Shown here one piece after another: positions 43,979-52,848 of a stretch of 64,000 nucleotides of DNA. Origin of the DNA: Halalkalirubrum salinum. Lineage in GTDB: Archaea; Halobacteriota; Halobacteria; Halobacteriales; Haloferacaceae. Made by a program: the position numbers and the translations under genes. Below the pieces are notes generated by a model that saw nothing but the letters and a program-made list of their open reading frames with translations, ran no database searches and was not told the origin of the DNA. Each line of letters starts with the position of its first letter. Position 1 is the first letter of the stretch. The stretch lies in contig NZ_SRSG01000037.1 of assembly GCF_005543295.1 (NCBI RefSeq), positions 99,746 through 163,745 on the forward strand, given 5' to 3'.

Positions 43979-45160
43979 TCAGTCGTCCGCCGGCACCGGT
44001 GCGCGCTTGATCGCGTCGAGACAATCGAGCCAATCGTGCATGTATTCGCCGACGTGCGTGAAGAACGCACCGTTTCGGTACTGCTCGAAAGAGTCCGACG
44101 CGAGGCGATCGGCCATCGCATCGAAGACTGCGGCGTAGCTGTCAGCGTCTTCGCCGGCATCGTCGATGACCTCCCAGAGGTGTTCGTTGAGTTCGAGCCC
44201 GGCAACCTCGTTGTGGAGGTCGTCGAAGGTCGATCGGGGCGCTTTGTTGTGCGCACAAAGCGGCGCGCCGTTGTAAATCCGTTTGCCGAGCAGGTCGCAG
44301 GCGCGTTTGAGGAACACGCCGCTCCAGATGTCGTCGAAGCGACCGACCTCCCAGTCGTTGTCATCCATCGGCAACTGATAGAACGCCGGGATCACCTCCC
44401 GACGGAACGCGAGATTCATCGAACAGACAGTAAGATAGTTGTTCCGAGCGGCAACGAAGTCGCCGTTGAAATCGTCGGCTGTCGTGCTGGTCTGTGCTTG
44501 GCCCTGCAGATCGCCGTCCATCAGGATCCGCACGGCGTCGAGGTCCGGAACGTTCGTCCACAGCCCTTGGGAGGCGACAACCGATCCCTGGGAAAGGTGG
44601 GTCGTATCCGTCCTGACAGTCTCGTTCATCGCCGAATATGGGTATCCGCGGGGGTACAGTCCATGTTCCTCAGCGTTCTGATAGAGGACGTTGACCCAGT
44701 TCGTGTCCGATCGGACACGCTCAATCTCGCCCTCGAAGCCGAGGTTGCGCATGTGTTGGCCGAAGAAGTCTTCGTCGTCGTGTGGCAGCGTATCGTCGTC
44801 GATGAAAATCCCGTACTCGAAGCGGGGGTTCGCCCACATGTACAACAGCCCAAAGCTTGTTTCTGCGTGACTTGCCGCAGGCACGACGTGGGCGTACTCG
44901 CTGATGTCTTGGTCGTCATACCATTCCTCGCGGCGCGAGCCGTCGTACACCGCGCCGTCAACGTCCAGCGAGTCAAGCATCGCCTCCATCTCGTCGGTAT
45001 CACAGAAGTCTTCCGTGACGAGAAGGACAAAGAGTCGATCAGTATCGAATCCGTGTGCCCGGGCGTTTTCGATATACGCCTCCATGCACTCGTACTCGCG
45101 GATCGTCGGGACGATCACGCAGATCTTCTCGTCAGACCGATATGGCAGGGTATCGCTCAT
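43979..45160 (-). CDS. reversibly glycosylated polypeptide / UDP-arabinopyranose mutase-like (GT75-type) protein
   Basis: A 393-residue cytoplasmic protein related to plant RGP/UAM proteins and to archaeal proteins annotated as alpha-1,4-glucan-protein synthase. ICVIVPTIREYECMEAYIENARAHGFDTDRLFVLLVTEDF gives the nucleotide-binding start, GIFIDDDTLPHDDEDFF the DxD metal motif, and LCSMNLAFRREVIPAFYQLPM-like segments follow the family. It could mutate or transfer a nucleotide-linked sugar. It has its own iron-box upstream (45174-45189), and belongs to the iron-box cluster. Confidence 0.75.
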   Translation of the reverse strand: MSDTLPYRSDEKICVIVPTIREYECMEAYIENARAHGFDTDRLFVLLVTEDFCDTDEMEAMLDSLDVDGAVYDGSRREEWYDDQDISEYAHVVPAASHAETSFGLLYMWANPRFEYGIFIDDDTLPHDDEDFFGQHMRNLGFEGEIERVRSDTNWVNVLYQNAEEHGLYPRGYPYSAMNETVRTDTTHLSQGSVVASQGLWTNVPDLDAVRILMDGDLQGQAQTSTTADDFNGDFVAARNNYLTVCSMNLAFRREVIPAFYQLPMDDNDWEVGRFDDIWSGVFLKRACDLLGKRIYNGAPLCAHNKAPRSTFDDLHNEVAGLELNEHLWEVIDDAGEDADSYAAVFDAMADRLASDSFEQYRNGAFFTHVGEYMHDWLDCLDAIKRAPVPADD

Positions 45161-45173
45161 TGTACCACAATAT

Positions 45174-45189
45174 TTTAGGTCGACCTAAA
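45174..45189. promoter_or_regulatory. iron-box palindrome TTTAGG-TCGA-CCTAAA (box 4)
   Basis: Perfect inverted repeat 14 bp upstream of the RGP-like start. Its distal arm overlaps the stop codon of the preceding flippase-like gene (45185-45187). Confidence 0.8.
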
Positions 45190-46279
45190 TATCTGCCGAT
45201 TCAGGTTCTTCAGGTGGTCGATTGCCGTCTATTGTCGCCGTGGAAACGTTCCACGAAAGCGCGATCGCGCCACCGCCGACGAGCGTGACCACGTTTTTGA
45301 TCGCGTGATCGAGGATCGCCGCCGCGAGCGCAGTGCTCGCTGCGATCGGCGAGACTGCAACGACGAGGCCAGTGAACGCTGCCTCGTAGAGACCGATCCC
45401 ACCCTGTGAGAGCGGCAATACTTTCGCGAGATTGCCGACGCTGACCGCGAATGTGCCAACGACGACGAGCAGCCAGACTGACGGCCCTCCGCCGGTCAAC
45501 GCAGCCAACACCGCGATCGCGGTGATCACGTCGAGTGCCCACACCACGAGACTCCACGCGCCGATGTCGACCATGGCACGACGATCGGCCGCGACGGTTC
45601 CAACGTTTCGCGCGAATGCGAGTGCCGGATCGACGACCCGTGAGAGCGGACCCGCCGAGACGCGCGCCCGAACCGCGGCCGCGATCGGCCGATCGCTTCT
45701 AACGAGCCCAACAGTCACTGCTGAAACGCCGACGGCGATCATGCCGACAGCGGTTGCGCCCGCAAGCCCCGCCCGAGGAAGTTCGGTCGTGGCGATCGAC
45801 GTTCCCGAGAGGAGCACCGCGAGGAAGGCTGCAACACCTAACGCAAGGATCGCAACGAGGTCAAACAACCGCTCGACAGCGAGCGATGCGACACCGAGCG
45901 TGTACGGGACCTCGCGGCGATCGTTAAGCAGGTACGCTCGGAGTCCGTCACCCGCCCGCGCGGGAACAATCAGATTCGCCGCCTGGCTGAGAAACACCGT
46001 TGCGGTGAGAAAGCCGACACTGAGCGGCCGATCCATCACAACCAGCAGCCGCCGGTACCGCTCACCGCGAAGTGGCCACGACAGCGCGTAAATCCCAATC
46101 GCGGCGCCCACGAACACGGGGTTTGCGTCGACGATCGCGTCAATCACGGTTGAGATGTCGATCGAGCGGGCGACGAGAACAGTACCGATCGCGAGAATAA
46201 TGATCGTTCCAAGCAGTTGGACACCAGTATTGGTGCGAACAGTCCGCAAAACCGCTCGGGTCGACGATGCGACGTCCAT
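45185..46279 (-). CDS. lysylphosphatidylglycerol synthase TM region / AglD-like flippase-family membrane protein
   Basis: A 364-residue protein with about eight or nine hydrophobic segments matching the LPG_synthase_TM (DUF cluster UPF0104) region: SWPLRGERYRRLLVV, FLSQAANLIVPARAGDGLRAYLL, SLAVERLFDL and LPLSQGGIGLYEAAFTGLV are conserved. This family includes the membrane domain of AglD and proteins thought to move or modify lipid-linked sugars. Paired with the GT2, GT-C and RGP-like genes, a role in a glycolipid pathway is plausible. An iron-box palindrome lies 7 bp upstream. Confidence 0.85.
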   Translation of the reverse strand: MDVASSTRAVLRTVRTNTGVQLLGTIIILAIGTVLVARSIDISTVIDAIVDANPVFVGAAIGIYALSWPLRGERYRRLLVVMDRPLSVGFLTATVFLSQAANLIVPARAGDGLRAYLLNDRREVPYTLGVASLAVERLFDLVAILALGVAAFLAVLLSGTSIATTELPRAGLAGATAVGMIAVGVSAVTVGLVRSDRPIAAAVRARVSAGPLSRVVDPALAFARNVGTVAADRRAMVDIGAWSLVVWALDVITAIAVLAALTGGGPSVWLLVVVGTFAVSVGNLAKVLPLSQGGIGLYEAAFTGLVVAVSPIAASTALAAAILDHAIKNVVTLVGGGAIALSWNVSTATIDGNRPPEEPESADI

Positions 46280-46285
46280 CGTTAG

Positions 46286-46301
46286 TTTAGGTTTGCCTAA
46301 A
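46286..46301. promoter_or_regulatory. iron-box palindrome TTTAGG-TTTG-CCTAAA (box 5)
   Basis: Perfect inverted repeat 6 bp upstream of the flippase-like start, followed at 46305-46311 by a minus-strand TATA-like CTTATT element, the same geometry as box 3. Confidence 0.8.
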
Positions 46302-46384
46302 TAGAATAAGTCTGTCGGTCTTCCGTGGCTGATCTCTGTGGGCTAGGATCTTTTGAGGCGAAGAATTATTCTTCGAAACACTGA

Positions 46385-46861
46385 CTACGCAGAGACGGTC
46401 GATTCTGACTCGTCGCCGCGCGGCAACCCGAACTCAACCTCGATCCGAACCGTATCATACGGGACGTAGGGCTTCTTTGCACGGCCGTCTTCCGCAAAGT
46501 GAACGATATTGTATTCGGCCAGCAGGTACAGATCATCGTGGACGTCGTGGACATCACGACCAAGACGATCGGCCAAGGCACGGATACTCTCTGGTGGATC
46601 TTCCATTACCATTTCGAGCAGCTCCATCCGCCGATCGGTGAGTAACTGACGAAGCTGTGCGCGATCCTCGAAGTTGATGACGTGTGGGGTTTCCTGACCC
46701 TGCACCCATTGTTCAGCGCGCTCGATTGCCGCTTGCTGTGCTTGCTCCGCTTTGAGCGCCGTGATACGAAGGGTCGATGGATACTCGACCTCGTCCGGAT
46801 CCGGCAGGAATTCGTCGTGTGTCGGTTCGGTGTCATTCGGTTCGTTGCTCATAGATTTCAT
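46385..46861 (-). CDS. TumA-like HTH antitoxin / transcriptional regulator (HVO_A0114 family)
   Basis: A 158-residue protein. LTDRRMELLEMVMEDPPESIRALADRLGRDVHDVHDDLYLLAEYNIVHFAEDGRAKKPYVPYDTVRIEVEF is a winged-helix domain of the HVO_A0114 putative DNA-binding family, which is found as the antitoxin partner of TumE toxins. It overlaps the end of the TumE-like gene by up to 29 nt (ATG 46861; ATG 46852 is an alternative). The order is toxin first, antitoxin second. It probably represses its own operon. Confidence 0.8.
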   Translation of the reverse strand: MKSMSNEPNDTEPTHDEFLPDPDEVEYPSTLRITALKAEQAQQAAIERAEQWVQGQETPHVINFEDRAQLRQLLTDRRMELLEMVMEDPPESIRALADRLGRDVHDVHDDLYLLAEYNIVHFAEDGRAKKPYVPYDTVRIEVEFGLPRGDESESTVSA

Positions 46862-47141
46862 TCACCTCATTCTGGAAGTCCTCAATCAGGTCGGGAAGAC
46901 CTGTGAACTCCAACTTCGTGATTTCGCCCGCTGGGGAGTGCCGGTGATGTCGACCGACATCCAGGTGATAGGGCGAGTTGTCGTACCGCAGGAGCGTGTC
47001 GCCGTCAGCGTCCATATACTGAAAACTGTACTTCAGCCCCTTCGGGAAATTCTCGCTCACCGGGACCTGCCAAGCCACCATCTCATATCGACTTCCGTCC
47101 GGTTTTTTAGCTGTATTCCGGTACACAACCGTTGCAGGCAT
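46833..47141 (-). CDS. tumE: TumE-family toxin (DUF6516)
   Basis: A 102-residue protein with LKYSFQYMDADGDTLLRYDNSPYHLDVGRHHRHSPAGEI. The YDN.PYH...HHRH pattern is the signature of the TumE toxin family, a small nucleic-acid-acting toxin in type II modules. The downstream overlapping gene encodes the HTH antitoxin. This and the HicBA and RHH/RelE pairs make three toxin-antitoxin modules in the window. It looks intact. Confidence 0.8.
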   Translation of the reverse strand: MPATVVYRNTAKKPDGSRYEMVAWQVPVSENFPKGLKYSFQYMDADGDTLLRYDNSPYHLDVGRHHRHSPAGEITKLEFTGLPDLIEDFQNEVNEIYEQRTE

Positions 47142-47423
47142 CGTTCCCTTATATTGGGGTTTGATCCCAACAAAAATGAAACTTACTGTTGGGGTTGAAT
47201 CACAACAACTACGGTCCTACTTCCTTGTCTCTTCGAGTGTTTGCTTGGCACCTCACAGAGAACGTATGAACTCCTTCGAGAATCAAAACTGTTCGTGGGT
47301 TGGGTTCGCATAGCGATCGCCCGTTTTCGGCCGTGTGAACCCGCCACAGCCGCGTTTCAATCCGCTATGCTTTTAGGTCCTGATACGGAATCAGGGGTAC
47401 AGTCTAGTGATGAGGCAAGATCG

Positions 47424-48269
47424 ATGACCGGGCTAGCGATATTGGTCCCGTCGTCGATCGTTCGGGAGGCCGAGGACAAACGCGAGGCAACTCGCAAGCT
47501 CGGCTACGTCGCCCGCGCGGCGGCGGTTTTCGGGGCCGATCGGCTCCGCGTCTTCCCTGACCGGGAAGGCGAAACCCGATGGGGCGAGGAGTTCGTCACC
47601 ACGGTGTTGTCGTACGCGGCAACGCCCCCGTACCTCCGACAGGAGTTGTGGGAGCAACGGAGCGAACTCCAATATGCGGGGATCATCCCCCCGCTCCGGG
47701 CTTCATCACGGACCTCGGCCGACCCTGACGGGCCGGTCGAGCAAACGGGAATCGTGACCGAGGTCGGATCTGAAGGCCGCGTTCGGGTCAATTGCGGACT
47801 GCAACACCCGATCTCCCTCCTGGTGCCGCCGTCGATGGCGACACCGAAAGAGGGGGAGCGCGTCACCGTCAGGATCTCTTCGCGAGAACCGGTCCGCGCG
47901 CGACTCGTCGACGAGGCCCCTCCGGGCTTCGACGTCGACCGTGCGGACCTGTCGGAAGCACTCGCTGCGGCGTCCGGGCTACGGATTGCCACGTCGCGGC
48001 ATGGAGCGGAACTCTCCGTGCCGTGGTTGGCCGAGCTCCTCCCGCAAACGCGGGCGGGACTCACCGTCGCCTTCGGCTCGCCGGGCAGAGGGCTTCCAGA
48101 CATGCTCGGGGTTTCCCCCGAGGCGATCGCCGACGCAAACGGCGATCCAGTCGAACCCGATCCGGGGTTCGACCTCTGGCTCAATACGATCCCGCGACAG
48201 GCAAACGAGGTGGTGCGAACTGAAGAAGCGATATTCGCGTCCCTCGCGTGTCTAACGCTCACGGAGTGA
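47424..48269 (+). CDS. SPOUT-type RNA methyltransferase, archaeal (upstream of rpl3p)
   Basis: A 281-residue putative RNA methyltransferase of the archaeal DUF171/SPOUT family: LAILVPSSIVREAEDKREATRKLGYVARAAAVFGADRLRVF gives the first Rossmann half, an OB-fold-like insert (QTGIVTEVGSEGRVRVNCGLQHPISLLVPP) follows, and LTVAFGSPGRGLPDMLG is the trefoil-knot SAM loop. The C-terminal LNTIPRQANEVVRTEEAIFASLACL matches the family end. It stands 4 bp upstream of uL3, a conserved archaeal arrangement, so it likely modifies rRNA or serves ribosome assembly. ATG 47424 was chosen over the open frame upstream. The 280 bp before it, back to the toxin start, contain no other gene I can support. Confidence 0.85.
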   Translation: MTGLAILVPSSIVREAEDKREATRKLGYVARAAAVFGADRLRVFPDREGETRWGEEFVTTVLSYAATPPYLRQELWEQRSELQYAGIIPPLRASSRTSADPDGPVEQTGIVTEVGSEGRVRVNCGLQHPISLLVPPSMATPKEGERVTVRISSREPVRARLVDEAPPGFDVDRADLSEALAAASGLRIATSRHGAELSVPWLAELLPQTRAGLTVAFGSPGRGLPDMLGVSPEAIADANGDPVEPDPGFDLWLNTIPRQANEVVRTEEAIFASLACLTLTE

Positions 48270-48273
48270 ACAC

Positions 48274-49290
48274 ATGCCACAACCAAGCAGACCACGAAAA
48301 GGCTCGATGGGCTTCGGCCCGCGGACGCGGAGCAACAGCGAGGTGCCCCGCGTGCGATCGTGGCCAGATGACGACGGCGCACCAGCGCTGCAGGGCTTTG
48401 CCGGCTACAAGGCCGGCATGACCCACGTCGTCATGGTCAACGACGAGGCGAACTCCCCGCGGGAGGGAATGGAGGTTTCCGTTCCTGTCACCGTCGTGGA
48501 GACGCCACCAATGCGTGCGGTCGCCCTCAGAGCCTACGAACAGACGCCGTATGGAGCGAAGCCGGTCACCGAGGTCTGGACCTCGGACTTCCACGAGGAC
48601 CTCGATCGCGTCCTCGATCTACCGGCCGAAGACACCTTCGAGGAGGACTCGGAGGCCCTCAGCGAACTCGTCGCCGACGGAGCGGTCGATGACCTCCGCG
48701 TCATCACCCACACCGTCCCCGGCGGACTCGCGAACGTCCCGAAAAAGAAACCAGACGTGATGGAGACACGCGTCGGCGGCGGCTCCCTCGAGGAACGCGC
48801 CGACTTCGCGCTTGGGCTCCTCGAAGACGGCGGCGAACACGCCTTCGGCGACGTCTTCCGCGCCGGCGAGTACCTCGACGCCTCCGGCGTGACGAAGGGT
48901 AAAGGGACGCAGGGTCCCGTCAAGCGATGGGGCGTCCAGAAACGGAAAGGCAAACACGCACGCCAGGGATGGCGACGCCGGATCGGCAACCTCGGTCCGT
49001 GGAATCCCTCGCGCGTGCGATCGACCGTTCCACAGCAAGGACAGACCGGCTACCACCAGCGAACCGAGCTCAACAAACGGCTCATCGACTTCGGCGAGGG
49101 CGACGAGGCCTCCGTCGACGGCGGCTTCGTCAACTACGGCGAGGTCGACGGCGCGTACGCGCTCATCAAAGGTTCGCTGCCGGGACCGAACAAGCGGCTT
49201 CTGCGGTTCCGCCCGGCCATCCGGCCGAACGACCAACCGCGCCTCGACCCCGAGGTGCGCTACGTCTCCACCGCATCCAATCAGGGATAA
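48274..49290 (+). CDS. rpl3p: ribosomal protein uL3
   Basis: A 338-residue archaeal L3, large subunit, close to the peptidyl-transferase centre. PSRPRKGSMGFGPRTRSNSEVPRVRSW at the start, YKAGMTHVVMVND and the conserved GVTKGKGTQGPVKRWGVQKRKGKHARQGWRRRIGNLGPWNPSRVRSTVPQQGQTGYHQRTELNKRL segment (central extension loop) identify it. First gene of the operon after the SPOUT gene. Acidic surface segments such as EDTFEEDSEALSELVAD are a haloarchaeal trait. Confidence 0.98.
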   Translation: MPQPSRPRKGSMGFGPRTRSNSEVPRVRSWPDDDGAPALQGFAGYKAGMTHVVMVNDEANSPREGMEVSVPVTVVETPPMRAVALRAYEQTPYGAKPVTEVWTSDFHEDLDRVLDLPAEDTFEEDSEALSELVADGAVDDLRVITHTVPGGLANVPKKKPDVMETRVGGGSLEERADFALGLLEDGGEHAFGDVFRAGEYLDASGVTKGKGTQGPVKRWGVQKRKGKHARQGWRRRIGNLGPWNPSRVRSTVPQQGQTGYHQRTELNKRLIDFGEGDEASVDGGFVNYGEVDGAYALIKGSLPGPNKRLLRFRPAIRPNDQPRLDPEVRYVSTASNQG

Positions 49291-49293
49291 CCC

Positions 49294-50037
49294 ATGAACG
49301 CAACAGTACGTGACCTGAACGGTGACGACGCCGGCGAGATCGAGCTTCCGGCCGTCTTCGAGACGCCGTACCGGCCGGATCTCATCCAGCGGGCGGTCGT
49401 TGCCGCACAGGCAAACAGCAAACAGGCATACGGCGCGGACAAGCTCGCGGGCATGCGAACCCCAGCCGAGTCGCTCGGCAGCGGTCGCGGGCTCGCACAC
49501 GTCCCCCGAGAGAACGGCCAGGCCCGACGTGTACCATCCGCCGTCGGTGGCCGCAAGGCCCACCCGCCGAAAGCCGAGAAGGACCAGGGCAAAGATATCA
49601 ACAGAAAGGAGCGACAGCTCGCGACGCGATCGGCGATCGCCGCGACCGCTGACGCTTCCCTCGTCGCCGAGCGCGGCCACACGTTCGACGAGGATCTCGA
49701 ACTGCCGCTCGTCGTGAGCGACGACTTCGAAGACCTCGTGAAGACCCGTGAGGTCGTCGAACTGCTCGAATCACTCGGCGTTCACGCCGACATCGAGCGG
49801 GCCGACGATCGGAAGATTCGTGCCGGACGCGGGAAGACACGCGGCCGCAAGTACAAGCGACCGAAGTCGATCCTCTTTGTGACGAGCGAGGAACCCTCCC
49901 GCGCTGCGCGGAACCTCGCAGGCGCAGACGTTGCTACCGCGGCGAACGTCAATGTCGAGGATCTCGCCCCCGGCACCCACGCCGGTCGGCTGACGATCTT
50001 CACCGAATCAGCGATCGAGGAGGTGGCTGACCGATGA
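49294..50037 (+). CDS. rpl4p: ribosomal protein uL4
   Basis: A 247-residue L4 of the large subunit, which extends a loop to the exit tunnel. The loop region LAGMRTPAESLGSGRGLAHVPRENGQARRVPSAVGGRKAHPPK is intact, and RKIRAGRGKTRGRKYKRPKSILFVTSEE follows. It starts 3 bp after the uL3 stop and its stop overlaps the uL23 start (ATGA). Confidence 0.98.
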   Translation: MNATVRDLNGDDAGEIELPAVFETPYRPDLIQRAVVAAQANSKQAYGADKLAGMRTPAESLGSGRGLAHVPRENGQARRVPSAVGGRKAHPPKAEKDQGKDINRKERQLATRSAIAATADASLVAERGHTFDEDLELPLVVSDDFEDLVKTREVVELLESLGVHADIERADDRKIRAGRGKTRGRKYKRPKSILFVTSEEPSRAARNLAGADVATAANVNVEDLAPGTHAGRLTIFTESAIEEVADR

Positions 50038-50288
50038 GCACACTCATTCACCACCCGATCGTCACCGAAAAGGCGATGGACGAGATGGACTTCGACAACA
50101 AGTTGCAGTTCATTGTCGACATCGACGCCCCAAAGGGCGAGATCGTCACCGAAATCGAGAACCGATACGAGATCTCGATCGTGAAGATCAACACGCAAAT
50201 AACGCCGAAGGGCAAAAAGAAGGCGACCGTCACGCTCTCAGCGGCCGACGACGCGACGGACATCGCCTCGAGAATCGGGGTGTTCTAA
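50034..50288 (+). CDS. rpl23p: ribosomal protein uL23
   Basis: An 84-residue L23 at the tunnel exit, where it contacts SRP and other factors. IHHPIVTEKAMDEMDFDNKLQFIVDIDAPKGEIVTEIENRYEISIVKINTQITPKGKKKATVTLS covers the whole fold. Overlaps uL4 by 4 nt and abuts uL2 directly. Confidence 0.98.
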   Translation: MSTLIHHPIVTEKAMDEMDFDNKLQFIVDIDAPKGEIVTEIENRYEISIVKINTQITPKGKKKATVTLSAADDATDIASRIGVF

Positions 50289-51020
50289 ATGGGACGACGA
50301 ATTCAAGGACAACGACGCGGTCGCGGTGGCTCAACGTTCCGTGCCCCGTCGCACCGATACAAAGCTGAACTGTCGCACAAACGATCCGAGGACGACCAGA
50401 CGATCTCGGGAACGGTCATCGACATCGAACATGACCCCGCACGCGCGGCACCGCTTGCGGACATCGAGTTCGAAGACGGCGATCGCCGCCTCGTGCTCGC
50501 CCCAGAGGGCGTCACGGTCGGCGAGACGATTCAGGTCGGCGTGAGCGCGGAGATCAAACCGGGCAACACGCTGCCGCTCGCGGAAATTCCCGAGGGAGTT
50601 CCCGTGTGCAACGTCGAGAGTAGCCCGGGTGACGGCGGCAAGTTCGCCCGTGCATCCGGCGTCTCCGCACAGCTTCTCACGCACGATCGAAACGTCGCAA
50701 TTGTGCAACTTCCGAGCGGCGAGGTCAAGCGACTGAGTCCACAGTGTCGGGCGACAGTCGGTGTCGTCGCAGGCGGTGGACGGACCGAGAAGCCGTTCGT
50801 CAAAGCAGGCAAAAAGCACCACAAACTCAAAGGCCGCGGGACCAAGTACCCGCGGGTCCGTGGTGTGGCGATGAACGCCGTCGATCACCCCTTCGGTGGC
50901 GGCGGCCGCCAACACCCCGGCAAACCGAAATCTGTCTCGCGGAACGCTCCGCCGGGACGGAAGGTCGGTGACATCGCCTCGAAGCGAACCGGACGAGGCG
51001 GCAAAGGAGGCAGACAGTAA
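50289..51020 (+). CDS. rpl2p: ribosomal protein uL2
   Basis: A 243-residue L2, which helps bind the subunits and shape the peptidyl-transferase centre. [25 protein letters not shown] at the start and the C-terminal conserved [42 protein letters not shown] (with the essential His) are complete. Abuts uL23 with no gap. Confidence 0.98.
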   Translation: MGRRIQGQRRGRGGSTFRAPSHRYKAELSHKRSEDDQTISGTVIDIEHDPARAAPLADIEFEDGDRRLVLAPEGVTVGETIQVGVSAEIKPGNTLPLAEIPEGVPVCNVESSPGDGGKFARASGVSAQLLTHDRNVAIVQLPSGEVKRLSPQCRATVGVVAGGGRTEKPFVKAGKKHHKLKGRGTKYPRVRGVAMNAVDHPFGGGGRQHPGKPKSVSRNAPPGRKVGDIASKRTGRGGKGGRQ

Positions 51021-51022
51021 CC

Positions 51023-51445
51023 ATGAGCACAGACTACCGTACCGGCCGTGAGGGTGAATTCACCTACCGCGGTCACACGCTCGACGAGCTGCAGAAGATG
51101 GATCTCGACGAGGTCGCAGAACTGCTCCCCGCACGCCAGCGGCGAACTATTGTCCGAGGCCTCTCCGCGGAGCACGAGAAGCTCCTCGAGAAGGCCAGCG
51201 GCAAGACCGACGAAGAGACCGCGGACAATCCGATTCGAACCCACCTGCGGGACATGCCAGTCCTGCCGGAGTTCGTCGGACTCACGTTCGCGGTGTACAC
51301 CGGACAGAGCTTCGAACGCGTTCAGGTACAGCCGGAGATGATCGGCCACTACCTCGGCGAGTTCCAGCTCACCCGGACGTCGGTCGAGCACGGACAGGCC
51401 GGAATCGGCGCGACCCGGTCCTCGAAGTTCGTGCCACTCAAATAA
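51023..51445 (+). CDS. rps19p: ribosomal protein uS19
   Basis: A 140-residue S19 of the 30S head. The archaeal N-terminal extension [44 protein letters not shown] precedes the RNA-binding [48 protein letters not shown] core. It starts 2 bp after uL2. Confidence 0.98.
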   Translation: MSTDYRTGREGEFTYRGHTLDELQKMDLDEVAELLPARQRRTIVRGLSAEHEKLLEKASGKTDEETADNPIRTHLRDMPVLPEFVGLTFAVYTGQSFERVQVQPEMIGHYLGEFQLTRTSVEHGQAGIGATRSSKFVPLK

Positions 51446-51448
51446 CCC

Positions 51449-51919
51449 ATGGGAATCAACTACAGCGTCGAGGCCGATCCCGACACCACCGCGAAAGCGA
51501 TGCTTCGGGACCGGCCCATCAGTCTGAAGCATAGCAAGGCCATCTCCCGACAGATCAAGGGAATGACCGTCACCGAGGCCGAGGAGTACCTCGAAGCCGT
51601 CATCGACGGCGAGCGATCGGTCCCGTTCAAACAGCACAACTCGGGCGTCGGCCACCGATCGGACATCGACGGCTGGGACGCCGGCCGCTACCCCGAGAAG
51701 GCCTCGAAGGACTTCCTTCGGCTGCTCGGGAACGTCACGAACAACGCGACCGAACAGGGCTTTGAGGCCGAGTCGATGACGATCAAACACGTCGCTGCCC
51801 ACAAGGTCGGCGAACGGCCCGGTCGGAAGCCTCGCGCGTTCGGCCGTGCGTCGCCGTGGAACACCACCGTGTGCGACGTCGAGTTGATCGTCGAAGCACC
51901 CGCGGAGGATGATTCCTAA
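51449..51919 (+). CDS. rpl22p: ribosomal protein uL22
   Basis: A 156-residue L22 that lines the exit tunnel. The start [37 protein letters not shown], the loop [38 protein letters not shown] and the beta-hairpin tip region [32 protein letters not shown] are present. Its last base is the first base of the uS3 ATG. Confidence 0.98.
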   Translation: MGINYSVEADPDTTAKAMLRDRPISLKHSKAISRQIKGMTVTEAEEYLEAVIDGERSVPFKQHNSGVGHRSDIDGWDAGRYPEKASKDFLRLLGNVTNNATEQGFEAESMTIKHVAAHKVGERPGRKPRAFGRASPWNTTVCDVELIVEAPAEDDS

Positions 51920-52845
51920 TGGCAGACGAACACCAGTTCATCGAAAACGGCTTACAACGCGCCCAGATCGACGAGTTCTTCGCAGACGAACTCGGTCGCG
52001 CCGGCTACGGCGGCATGGATATCGCGAAGACGCCGATGGGCACTCAGATCGTGCTCAAGGCCGAAAAGCCAGGGATGGTCATCGGCAAGGGTGGCAAGAA
52101 CATCCGAAAGATCACCCGTGAGCTCACAGAGCGCTTCGGGATGGAAGATCCACAGATCGACGTCCAGGAGGTCGACGAGCCGGATCTCAACGCCCGAATC
52201 GTCGCCGATCGACTCGCAAACGCGCTCGAACGCGGCTGGTACTTCCGGAAGGCCGGTCACACGACGATCGACCGGATCATGGACGCCGGCGCACTCGGCG
52301 CAGAGATCGTCCTCTCTGGAAAGGTAACTGGCGCGCGATCGCGCGTCGAGAAGTTCAACCGCGGCTACATCAAGCACAACGGTGAACCCGCCCAGGAGGT
52401 CGTCGACGAAGGCCAGGGCGTCGCCGTGATGAAACTCGGAACGATCGGCGTGACCGTCAAGATCATCCCGCCGGGCGCACAGTTGCCCGACGACTTCGCG
52501 ATCAATGAGGACGCCGAGATCGAGTCCGTCGAACAGGACCTTGGTGACGATGGCGTGGACGATCTCATCGACGAACCCGAGGAGATCCCCGACGTCACCG
52601 AAGACCAAGAGGAAGTCGAGATTCCAGACGAGGATCCCGCCGACGTCATCGACGAGGAGATCGTCGAAGAGGTCGTCGAGGAAACCGACGAAGCGGCACC
52701 AGTCGGCGACGATGTCGACGAGTCGGAACCTGAACCCGAACCTGAAGCGGAGGTTGAGGAACTGGACGAGGACGTCGCCGACGAGGCGGCCGATCTGGTC
52801 TCAGAGATGGAAGCCGACGAAGACGAAGAAGAGACGGAGGAGTAA
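51919..52845 (+). CDS. rps3p: ribosomal protein uS3 with long acidic tail
   Basis: A 308-residue S3. The KH domain [23 protein letters not shown] and the C-terminal domain with [17 protein letters not shown] are conserved. After about residue 210 an exceptionally acidic, low-complexity tail of about 95 residues (Glu/Asp/Pro-rich: [17 protein letters not shown]) extends beyond the normal end, a haloarchaeal adaptation whose role is unclear. Overlaps uL22 by one base. Confidence 0.98.
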   Translation: MADEHQFIENGLQRAQIDEFFADELGRAGYGGMDIAKTPMGTQIVLKAEKPGMVIGKGGKNIRKITRELTERFGMEDPQIDVQEVDEPDLNARIVADRLANALERGWYFRKAGHTTIDRIMDAGALGAEIVLSGKVTGARSRVEKFNRGYIKHNGEPAQEVVDEGQGVAVMKLGTIGVTVKIIPPGAQLPDDFAINEDAEIESVEQDLGDDGVDDLIDEPEEIPDVTEDQEEVEIPDEDPADVIDEEIVEEVVEETDEAAPVGDDVDESEPEPEPEAEVEELDEDVADEAADLVSEMEADEDEEETEE

Positions 52846-52848
52846 CAT

